Positions 26,080 through 34,201 of a DNA stretch of 37,842 nucleotides are shown here, in pieces. The translations under genes and the position numbers were made by a program. How positions within the stretch are numbered: position 1 is the stretch's first letter; the number at the start of each line of letters is the position of its first letter. The DNA is from Acidobacteriota bacterium (GTDB taxonomy: Bacteria > Acidobacteriota > Terriglobia > Terriglobales > Acidobacteriaceae), in NCBI GenBank assembly GCA_003225555.1, contig QIAM01000035.1, forward strand, positions 1,288-39,129, read 5' to 3'. Below the pieces are notes generated by a model, which did not search any database, was not told the DNA's origin, and saw nothing but the letters and a program-made list of their open reading frames with translations.

Positions 26080-26472
26080 ATGTACCAGCCACCACCACTT
26101 CGGGGTCGCCCGGTTTTCGATGACAAGAAAGTTCTCCTCATCGACCTCCACCAGCACGCTCGCGACGCGCGGGCTAGGGTCCTACGCAGTCATGGCATCG
26201 AGGTACAGACCGCCGAGGATCTTTGCAGAGCGCGGTTTCTGTGGCGACCCCATGTCTACGATGTGATACTGTTTGATGCTCGTGGACATCTCCCAGGTGA
26301 GGCTCTCGATTTCTACCTCGAGATCAAGCACGCCAGCCCTCACGAGCGCGTCGTCTTTCTCGTCGGACCTCCGACCTACCTGTCGCTGACTTGGCCGACC
26401 GAGGTCATGACTATAGAAAACGTACCTCAACCATGGGAGGAGACGGCGAGGCGCTTCGTCACCGCGGCCTGA
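26080..26472 (+). CDS. receiver-like protein of an acidobacterial orphan family
   Basis: 130 aa. KKVLLIDLHQHARDARARVL begins a Rossmann-like receiver fold, with an Asp at the phospho-site position (VILFDARG), but the conserved DD pair is reduced to one Asp. Instead of the usual T-x-x-x-x-x-K pattern it has RVVFLVGPPTYLSLTWP. I recall related small proteins with a FLVGPP-Y-S-WP signature in Acidobacteriota. Probably a degenerate receiver with a non-phosphorylated role. The start chosen is ATG 26080, the first Met shortly before the domain. The preceding gap (25887-26079) holds only the lost part of the SYLF gene. Confidence 0.65.
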   Translation: MYQPPPLRGRPVFDDKKVLLIDLHQHARDARARVLRSHGIEVQTAEDLCRARFLWRPHVYDVILFDARGHLPGEALDFYLEIKHASPHERVVFLVGPPTYLSLTWPTEVMTIENVPQPWEETARRFVTAA

Positions 26473-26537
26473 AGAGTTCTTTGCGATGAGAGAAGTCACT
26501 AGCACGGCAAAGTGCTAGTCTATGCTTGGAGTCACCC

Positions 26538-26726
26538 ATGAAGGATCTGTACCAGGTTCTAGAGCAGAAAAAGATGGAAATGGAGCTCGTGCGGACAGAG
26601 ATCGAGGCGCTCCGCTTTGTGATTCCTTTGCTCGCCGAGGACGCGGACCGGATCGATCACGGGTTGGTTTCGCTAGGCTCACAGTTTCGGGAGACTGGGA
26701 TTGCGAGCGCGAAAGCGTGGCCATGA
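26538..26726 (+). CDS. small coiled-coil protein
   Basis: 62 aa. MKDLYQVLEQKKMEMELVRT and EIEALRFVIPLLAED form one long amphipathic helix. Such short proteins recur in Acidobacteriota; function unknown. ATG 26538 follows GGAG at 26527-26530. The C-terminal third is probably unstructured. It lies 65 bp after the receiver-like gene. Confidence 0.6.
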   Translation: MKDLYQVLEQKKMEMELVRTEIEALRFVIPLLAEDADRIDHGLVSLGSQFRETGIASAKAWP

Positions 26727-26869
26727 AGGGAATACCGGCCGACCCGTTGATCTTCTTGCCCGGTCCAAGGCGCACAATTCCGCCCGTTCATACATACCGT
26801 AGGCCTCTTTGACGCTTCGCCCAGCGTCCGAACTGCATCGAAGGGGATATTTCCTTCAGTGAAGAGAGC

Positions 26870-27085
26870 TCACTTCGCAACGATTCGACCCTGCGGTACT
26901 TCGACCTCGTCCACCCCGCGAAAAGAGAAGAGGAGCTTCACTAGGTACGTGGGCGGATCCTCCGAAATCTGGCGGACAATCGTACCCACTGCGTCGGTAA
27001 CCGCGGCGTGGAAGACGACTGAGCCCACCCGCATGCCTGCAAGATTCACTCGTACCTGCTGACCATCACGTAGCATACGTACCAT
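26870..27085 (-). CDS. small beta-rich (SH3-like) protein, unknown function
   Basis: 71 aa with alternating hydrophobic strands (QQVRVNLAGM, VVFHAAVTDAVGTIVRQI, YLVKLLFSF, VEVPQGRIV). The DG-x-x-VRV start and a conserved final glycine strand suggest a small barrel. No known family is assigned. It is followed on the same strand by nothing close; the zinc-finger gene lies upstream by 52 bp, so the two may be co-transcribed. Confidence 0.55.
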   Translation of the reverse strand: MVRMLRDGQQVRVNLAGMRVGSVVFHAAVTDAVGTIVRQISEDPPTYLVKLLFSFRGVDEVEVPQGRIVAK

Positions 27086-27137
27086 TCTCGCCCTGTGCGC
27101 TCTCGTTGATAGTCCTGGTTGGCCGCAGGGCAGTGTC

Positions 27138-27344
27138 CTAACCGTGCGTTGTTAGTCTTCGGGCGGGATTGTGACCTGCTTCAAACGGACTTTTGAGCAC
27201 GTGGCACTCCTCATGAACGGCCTTTCCGTACTCATCGGTTTTCGTGGTTTCCAGCTCCACCGGTTCTTTGCAGATCGAGCACGTTGGAAGGTCCGGCCTG
27301 ACTCGGCGTGGAATCCAAGCAATAAATCGCGGAATGTTTGGCAT
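27138..27344 (-). CDS. small zinc-finger-like protein
   Basis: 68 aa. CSICKEPVEL ... AVHEECHVLK gives a Cys-x2-Cys and His-x3-Cys pair ~22 residues apart, a likely single zinc site. Small proteins of this CxxC...VHExCY type are common in Acidobacteriota. ATG 27344 (MPNIPRF) was chosen; a longer frame starts at 27380. Function unknown. Confidence 0.6.
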   Translation of the reverse strand: MPNIPRFIAWIPRRVRPDLPTCSICKEPVELETTKTDEYGKAVHEECHVLKSPFEAGHNPARRLTTHG

Positions 27345-27684
27345 GGAGCGGCCTCCGATGTGAATCAGCAGAGCGCACAAGAGACCGTCGCCCGGCTGGG
27401 CACGGCGGAGGGATGTGTCAGAGATTTCCTAAAGTCTAGCACCGGATTAGACAATTACAAGCGCCAAGAGTGTGTTGAAGAAACATGCCGTTGGAGGGGA
27501 CAGTGTTTAGAGACCACAGGCGTCAGTGCGTCGTTTGCGCGATGTTCACCACCGGACTATGCTGTTGTTTAGTCGGCAGGGTGGAGACGGCACAAGAGTT
27601 TTCACCGTTTCCTCTGTCTTGGGTCCGGCCAAAGCGCAACGGTGTCACGCCGGACCACGTCTTCCCCTGCCGCCAAAGCTCTCC
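27345..27684. other. intergenic, nothing recognised
   Basis: About 340 bp. Several short plus frames (for example from 27485) are cysteine-rich by chance and do not resemble proteins. Confidence 0.4.
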
Positions 27685-28122
27685 TCAGAAGTTTCCGATG
27701 GGTTCCCAGTGCACATGCCGCGGCCGTAGCCAATAGAGCAAAGCGGCTAGTGCGAGCCGCACCGCAGATCGCCCCCACAAAAAATACGCTGGGTAGATGC
27801 TGCGAATGTCCGTCATCCACAGCGAAAGAAGCGGTGTCACCGCCAGAATGCAGAGCCCGGCGATTAGCCCGTCCACAATAGCCACGTTGCGCACGGGATT
27901 ACGTGAAGCGAGCCACAGGAGCACGCTGAGCATCAGCACCATGCCGCCCATTTCTTTGAGAAGGGACAGGAGCAGTGTGGGCACTTCTCCCTCGGGTGGT
28001 CGCAGAAAGATCCGCACGATAAGGGGCTTCCCGGCAAAGATCATGAGCAGGCCTCCCGCCACAGCCAATAGCGAAAAGACACGCAGAAAAATTCGCAGAG
28101 CGCGATACGGTGGTTCGGGCAT
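27685..28122 (-). CDS. conserved membrane protein, four predicted TM helices
   Basis: 145 aa. Hydrophobic segments: RVFSLLAVAGGLLMIFAG, MGGMVLMLSVLLWLA, AIVDGLIAGLCILAVTPLLS and SAVRLALAALLYWL. A conserved-looking loop, GKPLIVRIFLRPPEGEVP, joins helices 1 and 2. No enzymatic motif. I recall similar orphan inner-membrane proteins in Acidobacteriota. Divergent from the FmdB/Vgb-like pair. Confidence 0.75.
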   Translation of the reverse strand: MPEPPYRALRIFLRVFSLLAVAGGLLMIFAGKPLIVRIFLRPPEGEVPTLLLSLLKEMGGMVLMLSVLLWLASRNPVRNVAIVDGLIAGLCILAVTPLLSLWMTDIRSIYPAYFLWGRSAVRLALAALLYWLRPRHVHWEPIGNF

Positions 28123-28229
28123 GACAGCCTCCTCCCGATTTCAGCGATTGTACCTCCGTGGCCAAACCTTGTGCTCTGCCGTTGCCAGTTCTAGAATTTC
28201 CCTAGCCGCTCCTTCCCCGAGGAGGTCGT

Positions 28230-28397
28230 ATGCCCCACTACGAATTTTTCTGCCACAATTGCAAAAAACTCTTCTCAAGGATCTTGTCCCTCGTCGACTA
28301 CGAAGAGGGAGAGGTCCTCTGCCCGCACTGCGGCAGCCAGAATGTGGAGCAATGCTGGTCTGCGTTCAACGCCATCACGTCGAAGAAGAGCGCCTAA
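28230..28397 (+). CDS. FmdB-type zinc-ribbon protein
   Basis: 55 aa. MPHYEFFCHNCKKLFSR ... LCPHCGSQNVEQ shows the two CxxC knuckles of the FmdB regulatory family. Strong Shine-Dalgarno GGAGG (28221-28225) before ATG 28230. The next gene starts 31 bp later, so the two are likely one operon. Its target is unknown. Confidence 0.8.
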   Translation: MPHYEFFCHNCKKLFSRILSLVDYEEGEVLCPHCGSQNVEQCWSAFNAITSKKSA

Positions 28398-28428
28398 GCA
28401 CATCGCGAAGTCGCGAAGGGGATCCCCC

Positions 28429-29493
28429 ATGTATCGAACTACGATGGCAGTTCTCGTTGTCGCTTTGATCGCCTTTCTCGGAACACTCTTCAACCACAAT
28501 CTCCGAGTCGCGCAGTTTGCGGCCAAACAGGCCGCAATCACCCAGGGCGCCGCAGGGGCCGCTTCCGCGGCAAGAGTCATCCTCAAAGAGTGGGATGTAC
28601 CCACGCCCAACTCCCACCCGCACGATCCGGCACTGTCCCCCGACGGCGCGCTCTGGTACACCGGACAGGGATCAAATACGCTGGGTCGTCTGGACCCCAT
28701 GACCGGCAAGGTGCAAGAGTTCCACTTGAAGACGTCCAACTCCGGCCCTCATGGCTTGGTCGCTGATCGAGCAGGCAACATCTGGTTTACGGCAAATTCC
28801 AAAGGCTACATCGGAAAGCTCGATCCGCGAACGAGCCAAGTCACCGAATACGCCTTGCCTGACAAGAGTGCGGACGACCCGCACACTCCCGTGTTCGACC
28901 AAGAAGGTACGTTGTGGTTCACGGTGCAGGGTGGCAATGCCGTGGGAAGGCTTGATCCTCGAACAGGCATGATCGTGCTCAAGAAAGTGCCCACGCCTCA
29001 CGCGCTGCCATACGGGATCGCCGTCACCTCCAAAGGGGTGCCCTTCTTCTGCGAGTTCGGTACGAACCGGCTCGCCCGGATTGACCCGAAAACGATGGAC
29101 ATCACCGAATATCCGTTGCCAGAGGGTGCACGGCCGCGACGCCTCGCCATCACGTCGAATGATTTGGTCTACTATTCCGACAATGCACGGGGGTATGTGG
29201 GACGACTCGATTCGGCGACCGGAAAGACCCAGGAGTGGCGTTCACCCGGCGGTGCCGACAGTGAGCCGTACGCGATCGCCGTGACTCCCGACGGCCTGGT
29301 CTGGTATGTAGAGACTGGGCTGACGCCGAACCGAATCATAGGATTTAACCCGACGACCCAGACCTTCACAACCCCGACCCCCATTCCGTCCGGCGGGGGC
29401 ATAGTCCGCAACATGGTCGCGACGCCAGATGGCAAGCTCTACCTCGCGTGTAGCGGCGTAAACAAGGTCGATATTGCAGAAATACTTCGCTAG
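28429..29493 (+). CDS. virginiamycin-B-lyase-like beta-propeller protein
   Basis: 354 aa with an N-terminal signal or anchor (TTMAVLVVALIAFLGTLF), then about seven blades of the Vgb type (PHDPALSPDGALWYTGQG; GHIWFT-like GNIWFTANSKGYIGKLDP; GTLWFTVQGGNAVGRLDP; GLVWYVETG). True Vgb is a cytoplasmic streptogramin B lyase. This protein is exported, and such homologs are common in soil bacteria as putative esterases or sugar-lactone-type propellers, so antibiotic resistance should not be assumed. ATG 28429 has AAGGGGA upstream. An in-frame start at 28342 would overlap the zinc-ribbon gene. Confidence 0.8.
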   Translation: MYRTTMAVLVVALIAFLGTLFNHNLRVAQFAAKQAAITQGAAGAASAARVILKEWDVPTPNSHPHDPALSPDGALWYTGQGSNTLGRLDPMTGKVQEFHLKTSNSGPHGLVADRAGNIWFTANSKGYIGKLDPRTSQVTEYALPDKSADDPHTPVFDQEGTLWFTVQGGNAVGRLDPRTGMIVLKKVPTPHALPYGIAVTSKGVPFFCEFGTNRLARIDPKTMDITEYPLPEGARPRRLAITSNDLVYYSDNARGYVGRLDSATGKTQEWRSPGGADSEPYAIAVTPDGLVWYVETGLTPNRIIGFNPTTQTFTTPTPIPSGGGIVRNMVATPDGKLYLACSGVNKVDIAEILR

Positions 29494-29849
29494 TCTGCGG
29501 TGTGTCACCACTGGCCGCGCGAACAAACCTGGCTGCACCAAAAGCGGTCATTGACACCGGTCCTCTCCAAGCCTAGCGTGGTGATGTCTCATTGGCCACA
29601 GCCAAAACTCAGTCGCACATCTCCTACACAGCGGCCCAGCAGCGGCCCTGACCCACGGGAAAATTCGGGGAGTTGAGACTCCTCACACCTACTGCCGTCT
29701 CCGATGACGGTTTGGGCCCGAATACATTGGTGGTCAAGCAGCCGGTCGCAAGACCGACTCCACCCAAGTGAGACACCACTGCTGCCGGTCAGCTTCGACC
29801 GGTAGCTTGAGCGTCGCCTGTTCAGAACAAGCGCAAAAGGAGTGTTTCC
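29494..29849. other. intergenic region with a small inverted repeat
   Basis: About 355 bp without a gene. CCGGTC-AGCTTC-GACCGG (29785-29802) is a 6-bp stem 48 bp before the ABM-protein ATG and could be an operator or leader hairpin. Confidence 0.35.
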
Positions 29850-30173
29850 ATGTTTACACGCGTAGTGGAAATGACCAGCAAATCAGGGAAATCGCAAGAG
29901 CTAGCCAACGCCATCAATGAGAAAGCGGTGCCGATCCTGCAAAAGCAACGCGGCTTCGTCGACGAGATTGTGCTCGTCTCATCCGGCGACCCCGATCGCG
30001 TTTTGGCTCTGAGCTTTTGGAACAAGCAAGAGGATGCCGAGGAATATCAGCGCGAACAGTACCAGAAGATCCATGACACGGTGCGGCACCTCCTCGAGAC
30101 CGAACCCGAGATTCGGACCTTTGACGTACATACCTCAACCACCCACAAAATTGCCGCAAGCAAAGCCGCCTAA
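29850..30173 (+). CDS. ABM-like (antibiotic-biosynthesis-monooxygenase fold) small protein
   Basis: 107 aa, dimeric ferredoxin-like fold: FTRVVEMTSKSGKSQELANA, GFVDEIVLVSSGDPDRVLAL, SFWNKQEDAEEYQRE. Such proteins act as monooxygenases, haem-degrading enzymes or simple stress proteins; nothing here settles which. Strong Shine-Dalgarno AAAAGGAG at 29836-29843. The next gene is 76 bp downstream and ends at a terminator, so the two are probably one transcript. Confidence 0.75.
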   Translation: MFTRVVEMTSKSGKSQELANAINEKAVPILQKQRGFVDEIVLVSSGDPDRVLALSFWNKQEDAEEYQREQYQKIHDTVRHLLETEPEIRTFDVHTSTTHKIAASKAA

Positions 30174-30249
30174 AGGACCCTCCGCATAATGGGCGGGCCA
30201 GAACGTAGCCCGCCCTAGCTTACGCTCTTTGAGAAAGGAGATACTTACG

Positions 30250-30681
30250 ATGAGTGCGAAAAACGTCAAGACGCTCCGTGCAGCGCACGAAAGCTGGAAC
30301 AAGCGCGACTTCGCGGGCGTCATCCGCAATGCCGCCGAGAACCTCACCTACACCGATCACGGCCGGAATCTCGCCCTAAAGACCCGAGACAAATTCAGGG
30401 AATGGACTGAAGGATGGGCCAAGGCCTTCTCGGATGGGAGAATCACCAATCCCCAGTACATTGACGCGGGAGCCATTGTCGTCGCCCAGTTCACCGCCGA
30501 AGGCACCAACGACGGCCCATTCGGGTCAATGAAGCCGACCGGTCGCAAAATGTCTCTGCCCTTCTGCGAAATCTGCCACTTCAACAGACAAGGGCAGATA
30601 GTATCGGGCGGCTCTTACTACGATCAATACACACTCTTAACTCAGCTCGGCCACATCCAACCGCTCGCCGTGGCAGCCTAA
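30250..30681 (+). CDS. SnoaL-like ester-cyclase family protein
   Basis: 143 aa, NTF2-like cone fold: long first helix (KTLRAAHESWNKRDFAGVIR), then YTDHGRNLALKTRDKFREW, FTAEGTNDGPFGSMKPTGRK, and a C-terminal GGSYYDQYTLLTQLG, the signature of SnoaL-like polyketide-cyclase relatives. Substrate unknown. ATG 30250 with AAAGGAGA upstream was chosen over 30229, which lies on the Shine-Dalgarno itself. Confidence 0.8.
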   Translation: MSAKNVKTLRAAHESWNKRDFAGVIRNAAENLTYTDHGRNLALKTRDKFREWTEGWAKAFSDGRITNPQYIDAGAIVVAQFTAEGTNDGPFGSMKPTGRKMSLPFCEICHFNRQGQIVSGGSYYDQYTLLTQLGHIQPLAVAA

Positions 30682-30713
30682 AGCCCGGCGTGACGGCAAC
30701 TCCTCACTCACCC

Positions 30714-30740
30714 AAAAGGCGCGCTCCTGCGCGCCTTTTT
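30714..30740 (+). terminator. intrinsic terminator
   Basis: An 11-bp stem (AAAAGGCGCGC/GCGCGCCTTTT, loop TCCT) followed by T residues, 33 bp after the SnoaL-like stop. The clearest Rho-independent terminator in the window. Confidence 0.88.
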
Positions 30741-30916
30741 CCCGTCTTCCAGAGAGCGGAGTGTGAACCTCGAGAGCTACTCGCCCTGCCGACCCGCCAG
30801 TTCTCACGGGTTGAAAGTGGAGTACGGTACAGCTGAGAACGCTGGCTTCATTGTTTCCTCGGTGAAGAGGAGCCAGGCGTAGTTCAACCGAGTTTCACAC
30901 AGTACTTCTCCTCGCC

Positions 30917-31301
30917 TTGCTTCTCGCATCCCTGTGCGTTGCGCCGATACGTGCCCAAAAGAATCCAGAGCCAAGCCCACCCAAATACGACGCGCGCACC
31001 GAGCTGAAGACGAAAGGGATTGTGGAGGAGGTGAAACTGCCGCCCAAAGGCAGCGAGAAAGAGATTGCCCACTTGCTCCTGAAGAACAGCACCGAAACCG
31101 TGGACGTGTGCCTGTGCTCGAAATCGTTTCTGGACGACATGGGTGTCAGTTTCGGCAAGGGGCGGAGGATTCTTGGACGCTCCTTCGCGGCACCGGCAAG
31201 CACAAGGGAGCAAAAGGAAAGGCACTTGCAAGGGCACCGGGGCGGCAGACGCCTCCCTCACCTGGGAATGCGCGGGCGAATACACATTCGCCAGCAAGTA
31301 G
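30917..31301 (+). pseudogene. broken secreted OB-fold-like protein
   Basis: One frame gives a signal-peptide core (LLLALLLASLCVAPIRAQ) without a normal start codon (only TTG at 30917), then YDARTELKTKGIVEEVKLPP and VDVCLCSKSFLDDMGVSFGK, matching a family of small secreted OB-fold-like proteins. After ~31155 the resemblance stops. A second frame gives GTCKGTGAADASLTWECAGE and YTFASK, then a stop at 31301. So either one gene with frameshifts, or the ends of two small secreted protein genes fused by deletion. Confidence 0.5.
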
Positions 31302-31753
31302 CCGCCTCTCTTCTCTTCAACCCACCTTGAGAGCGGTCACCGAGCCGCGCACTCGCATTGTCATCCGGCCTCGCGTCATGCCAGACGCGATAGAAAGCCG
31401 GGGATGCAGCCACGCCGCCAATGCGAAGTCACCCTCTGGGTAAGCTTCAGGCCCACCAAATGGGCCGCCGGATTCTACTGCCGCGGCCCTGCCAGAACTC
31501 GGCTCCGTCCTTCCGAACCAGCCTGCCCGTCGAGGTGTGAAGCTTCAACTCCCTCGCAAGTCGGCTCCTGGCAGTTCGAGATCGGCCATCCGGCGGCGGA
31601 ATTTCAGCGGCAGATCGGAAAGATTTATCGATCGGTTATTGAGGGTTAAAGCGCAAGCTTTCCAACGGCGAGTTTATCCCTTAAGTCCCAGCTGCGAAGA
31701 AAAATAGCGAGCAGCTATCAGGTATGCCCCGGCGAAAGCCGCTCAGAAATCAC
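31302..31753. other. intergenic, nothing recognised
   Basis: About 450 bp with short random frames only (the one from 31404 has no domain and no ribosome-binding site). Confidence 0.4.
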
Positions 31754-32110
31754 CTACTGTGGTTCCTTTCCGGGCGCCTGCTCAACATGGGTCTCTTCCG
31801 CCCTCACCGCTACACAGCGTTCACAGGCGGCTGCGACTGCGAATCTTCCGGTCGCTTGAAGCTCTGACCGCAAAACTTTGCCGGCATAGATGAGCTGAAT
31901 TTTCTTCGCCGCCGGCTCCAGTTTCGGCACCAGCACAATCTCGACCCCGGTCCCCACAGGGATGAAAGAGTCGGCGTACAGAAGAACGCCGTGACCGCTC
32001 ACGTTTTCAGTGACTCCGGAGATTTCTGATGAGCCTTCGATATCGACCTTCACAGAGGCACGGTGGCGCAGCTGAAATCGCTGTTCTCGTCGGCGTTCTT
32101 GTTGTGTCAC
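31754..32110 (-). CDS. PilZ-domain protein, predicted c-di-GMP binder
   Basis: 118 aa. RxxxR at 7-11 (RREQR) and NxSxxG at 36-41 (NVSGHG) are intact, followed by the usual barrel strands (VEIVLVPKLE; IQLIYAGKVLR; GRFAVAAAC) and a short acidic/Gln-rich tail. The start appears to be GTG 32110, without a strong Shine-Dalgarno. It may be co-transcribed with the coiled-coil gene 110 bp upstream. Confidence 0.78.
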   Translation of the reverse strand: MTQQERRREQRFQLRHRASVKVDIEGSSEISGVTENVSGHGVLLYADSFIPVGTGVEIVLVPKLEPAAKKIQLIYAGKVLRSELQATGRFAVAAACERCVAVRAEETHVEQAPGKEPQ

Positions 32111-32220
32111 AGACTGTGCCCTCGGATGGTTTGAGGATCCTGCCCATGAACACCCTTGGCCAAACAGACGTATTCGTCACCAACCAGGCCCGTAAGTCGC
32201 CTACGGCCAGGTGTTCTACG

Positions 32221-32469
32221 TTACGGGGTAGCTGCAGAGAAAGGGTTGAGGTTCGACCCCATTTCGCCTACAGTGGCTTCATTGCGTTCAATCCTTTGTT
32301 GGTAATTGTGCGCTGAGACACGGTATTCCTGTGCAGTAGCGTGACAGAGTTGCCTTTCCTCTTCGCTTTCCACTTTTTGGCTTAGCTCTTCCAGGAACTG
32401 CGCCATCAGTTGCAGCTGATGAACAATTCCTTCGTAATCCGTAGCGGTTTCTTGGCTGGCAAAGTTCAT
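32221..32469 (-). CDS. small helical (coiled-coil) protein
   Basis: 82 aa. After MNFASQETATDYEGIV it forms two amphipathic helices (HQLQLMAQFLEELSQKVESE; EERQLCHATAQEYRVSAHNY) and a polar tail. No known family. ATG 32469 has an excellent Shine-Dalgarno (AGGAGGG, spacing 8), which rules out the longer frame from 32685. Confidence 0.6.
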   Translation of the reverse strand: MNFASQETATDYEGIVHQLQLMAQFLEELSQKVESEEERQLCHATAQEYRVSAHNYQQRIERNEATVGEMGSNLNPFSAATP

Positions 32470-33066
32470 CGGACAAACCCTCCTGACGAACTGGGTGCTA
32501 CTCCCTTGACGAAGTAGGCGGAACTCAGCAATGAGATAAAGATCCGCGTTCTCTATCCCGCCGCTCCATTCGGGGGAGTGCAACAAGGAAGGAACCTTGG
32601 CGGAAAGAAAAAATACAGCGCCGGAGAGTGGCAGGATTCTGATCTCGATTTCGACGGTTGTCAAGATTGGCGCAAGAGATAACATGAAGGAAATTGCAAC
32701 TCAGCTCCGTGCGCTCATTTAGTGGGGCGTATGCGCAAGATTTGGGGCTTCCATAAATTCCCGGTGCGCGCTTCGACCAGTGCTCCTCGGGGCGACTCCG
32801 GCTTTGGGCTTGGCAGGTCGGCTGCTACGATGTAAATGTCAAGCAGCTGAACGAGGGAATTCAGCGTGTTCGAACCTCCAGAATCCCCATCCTTAATCCG
32901 GACTTCTCCGACGGCAATGTAGCAGATTCCGATTCTGGGTACGTTTCCTTGAGGTCCACCGGTAGCGGACGTATGATTCGGTCAACGATCTAAGCCTCTG
33001 GCGGAGTTTCTATCTAACTGTTTGAAACGTTTTGTGCATTAGGCGCACAACAGGAGGTAACCCCAG
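32470..33066. other. intergenic, divergent promoter region
   Basis: About 600 bp between the divergent coiled-coil and ACT genes. No frame, RNA gene or strong hairpin stands out. It ends with the AGGAGGT ribosome-binding site of the ACT gene. Confidence 0.4.
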
Positions 33067-33475
33067 ATGCCCACAGCCAAAGAACTGACGATTCGCATAG
33101 AGGATCGGCCAGGTACCCTAGGAAAGGTTGTGCCGTGCGCTCGCTGACCACGGTGTGAATATTGTCGCATTCCAGTCCGTTCGCTCGGAAGGAAAAGGCT
33201 TGGTGCGTTTCGTGGTGGACGACCCAGCGAGGGCCAAGAAGGCCTTTGACAACGAGGGATTGAGCTATCAGGAGACGAATATCGCTCAAACCAAACTTTC
33301 CCATCGACCAGGTGAGCTAGCTCGTGCGGCTTCGCGTCTCGCAGAAGCGGACATCAACATCGACTACGCCTACTGCGGAGTCGATCCCAATACGTACACG
33401 CCGCTAGTGATTCTTGGCGTCGCCGAAGCTGGGCAAGCGGCTGCGATTCTGGACCGGACGTCGGTTGCTGCCTAG
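33067..33475 (+). pseudogene. ACT-domain protein gene with a single frameshift
   Basis: ATG 33067, preceded by AGGAGGT (33052-33058), reads MPTAKELTIRIEDRPGTLGK; then one extra base near 33128 shifts the frame. In the next frame the protein continues CRALADHGVNIVAFQSVRSE ... YQETNIAQTKLSHRPGELAR ... INIDYAYCGVD to 33475. Combined, this is a ~135-aa tandem ACT-domain protein, normally an amino-acid-sensing regulator. The rest of the gene is intact, so it is either a very recent mutation or a sequencing error. Confidence 0.75.
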
Positions 33476-33607
33476 ACCGAACTCGACAACACGGTTTCCC
33501 ACATCACGGCCTCAAGACATGGCGCCGCAGGAGTTGGAAGAAGCGCAAAGAACGCGAGGCAAGCGGCATAGTCTAATTCGAGAGGGCGTCGACGCTCCGC
33601 CGCTCTC

Positions 33608-33945
33608 CTAAATGTTGAAGCCATTGGAATCTAAATCAATCCTAACCGTGAGGAGTTCCGTCCGGAAGAGGCGCACGGCCGCATTCCTGGCGCTGCCGGG
33701 AACCTGACCAGTGAGCCAGCGCTGGCGTTCGCGGGGATCATCGTCGGATAGCAAATGCGGTGTGCCGGTGTGCCACCGAGCGCGGAGCCCGTCTCGCACC
33801 TTCAGTCGCACGCGAGAGTTGTGCTCAATATTCCGGACGTATCCGGCTTTCATGCCAGGGCTCGCCGATGTGCTGGGCCCGCCGCGCAACTACCACAAAC
33901 CCTGGACGTTTCAGGACTCCAGGTGACATCGACGCAGAGCTTCCC
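33608..33945 (-). pseudogene. deazaflavin (F420)-dependent nitroreductase/DDN-type fragment
   Basis: GYVRNIEHNSRVRLKVRDGL, RARWHTGTPHLLSDDDPRER and VRLFRTELLTVRIDLD is the C-terminal half of the DDN-type split-barrel oxidoreductases. A bit more (PGFVVVARRAQHIGEPWH) is seen upstream in another frame. The N-terminal third is missing and the join runs directly into the E2-like fragment. Not functional as it stands. Confidence 0.6.
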
Positions 33946-34185
33946 ATCCTCGCGCGCACCAAGACTTGTCGGCGTGACAAAAACCCAAGGCTGGTACTTC
34001 GGATACATATCCATCTCGGCGGCAACCGTCACGCGATATTCCGAGCCGTATCGAGCCACGACGCCTCGAAACCCCAAGAAGGGTGCCTCCGCAAACGACT
34101 GGAAGAGCGAGAAGGGCTCTTCGACCAGCCGACACTCTTCCTGCCAACACTCCAGCGTCAGTCGTGGACACCAATACAGCCTCCG
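33946..34185 (-). pseudogene. fragment resembling a ubiquitin-conjugating (E2-like) fold
   Basis: From just after a stop at 34186 the minus strand is open with no proper start codon: RRLYWCPRLTLECWQEECRL, VEEPFSLFQSFAEAPFLGFR, then EYRVTVAAEMDMYPKYQPWV, FVTPTSL, and DGKLCVDVTWSPETS. The spacing of YP-x3-P-x-V, then G-x-L-C and W-S-P, is like the E2 core, where the Cys after the GxxC turn is catalytic. Both ends are lost. It follows the unknown gene at 34202 closely on the same strand. The E2 assignment is an inference from motif order only; the protein could be another beta-rich orphan. Confidence 0.35.
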
Positions 34186-34201
34186 TTATTGCGGTCTTCA
34201 A

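Noticed and set aside
28429..29493. Streptogramin-resistance gene (vgb)
   Set aside because: The fold is Vgb-like, but the protein has an export signal and such homologs are widespread; resistance function cannot be claimed.
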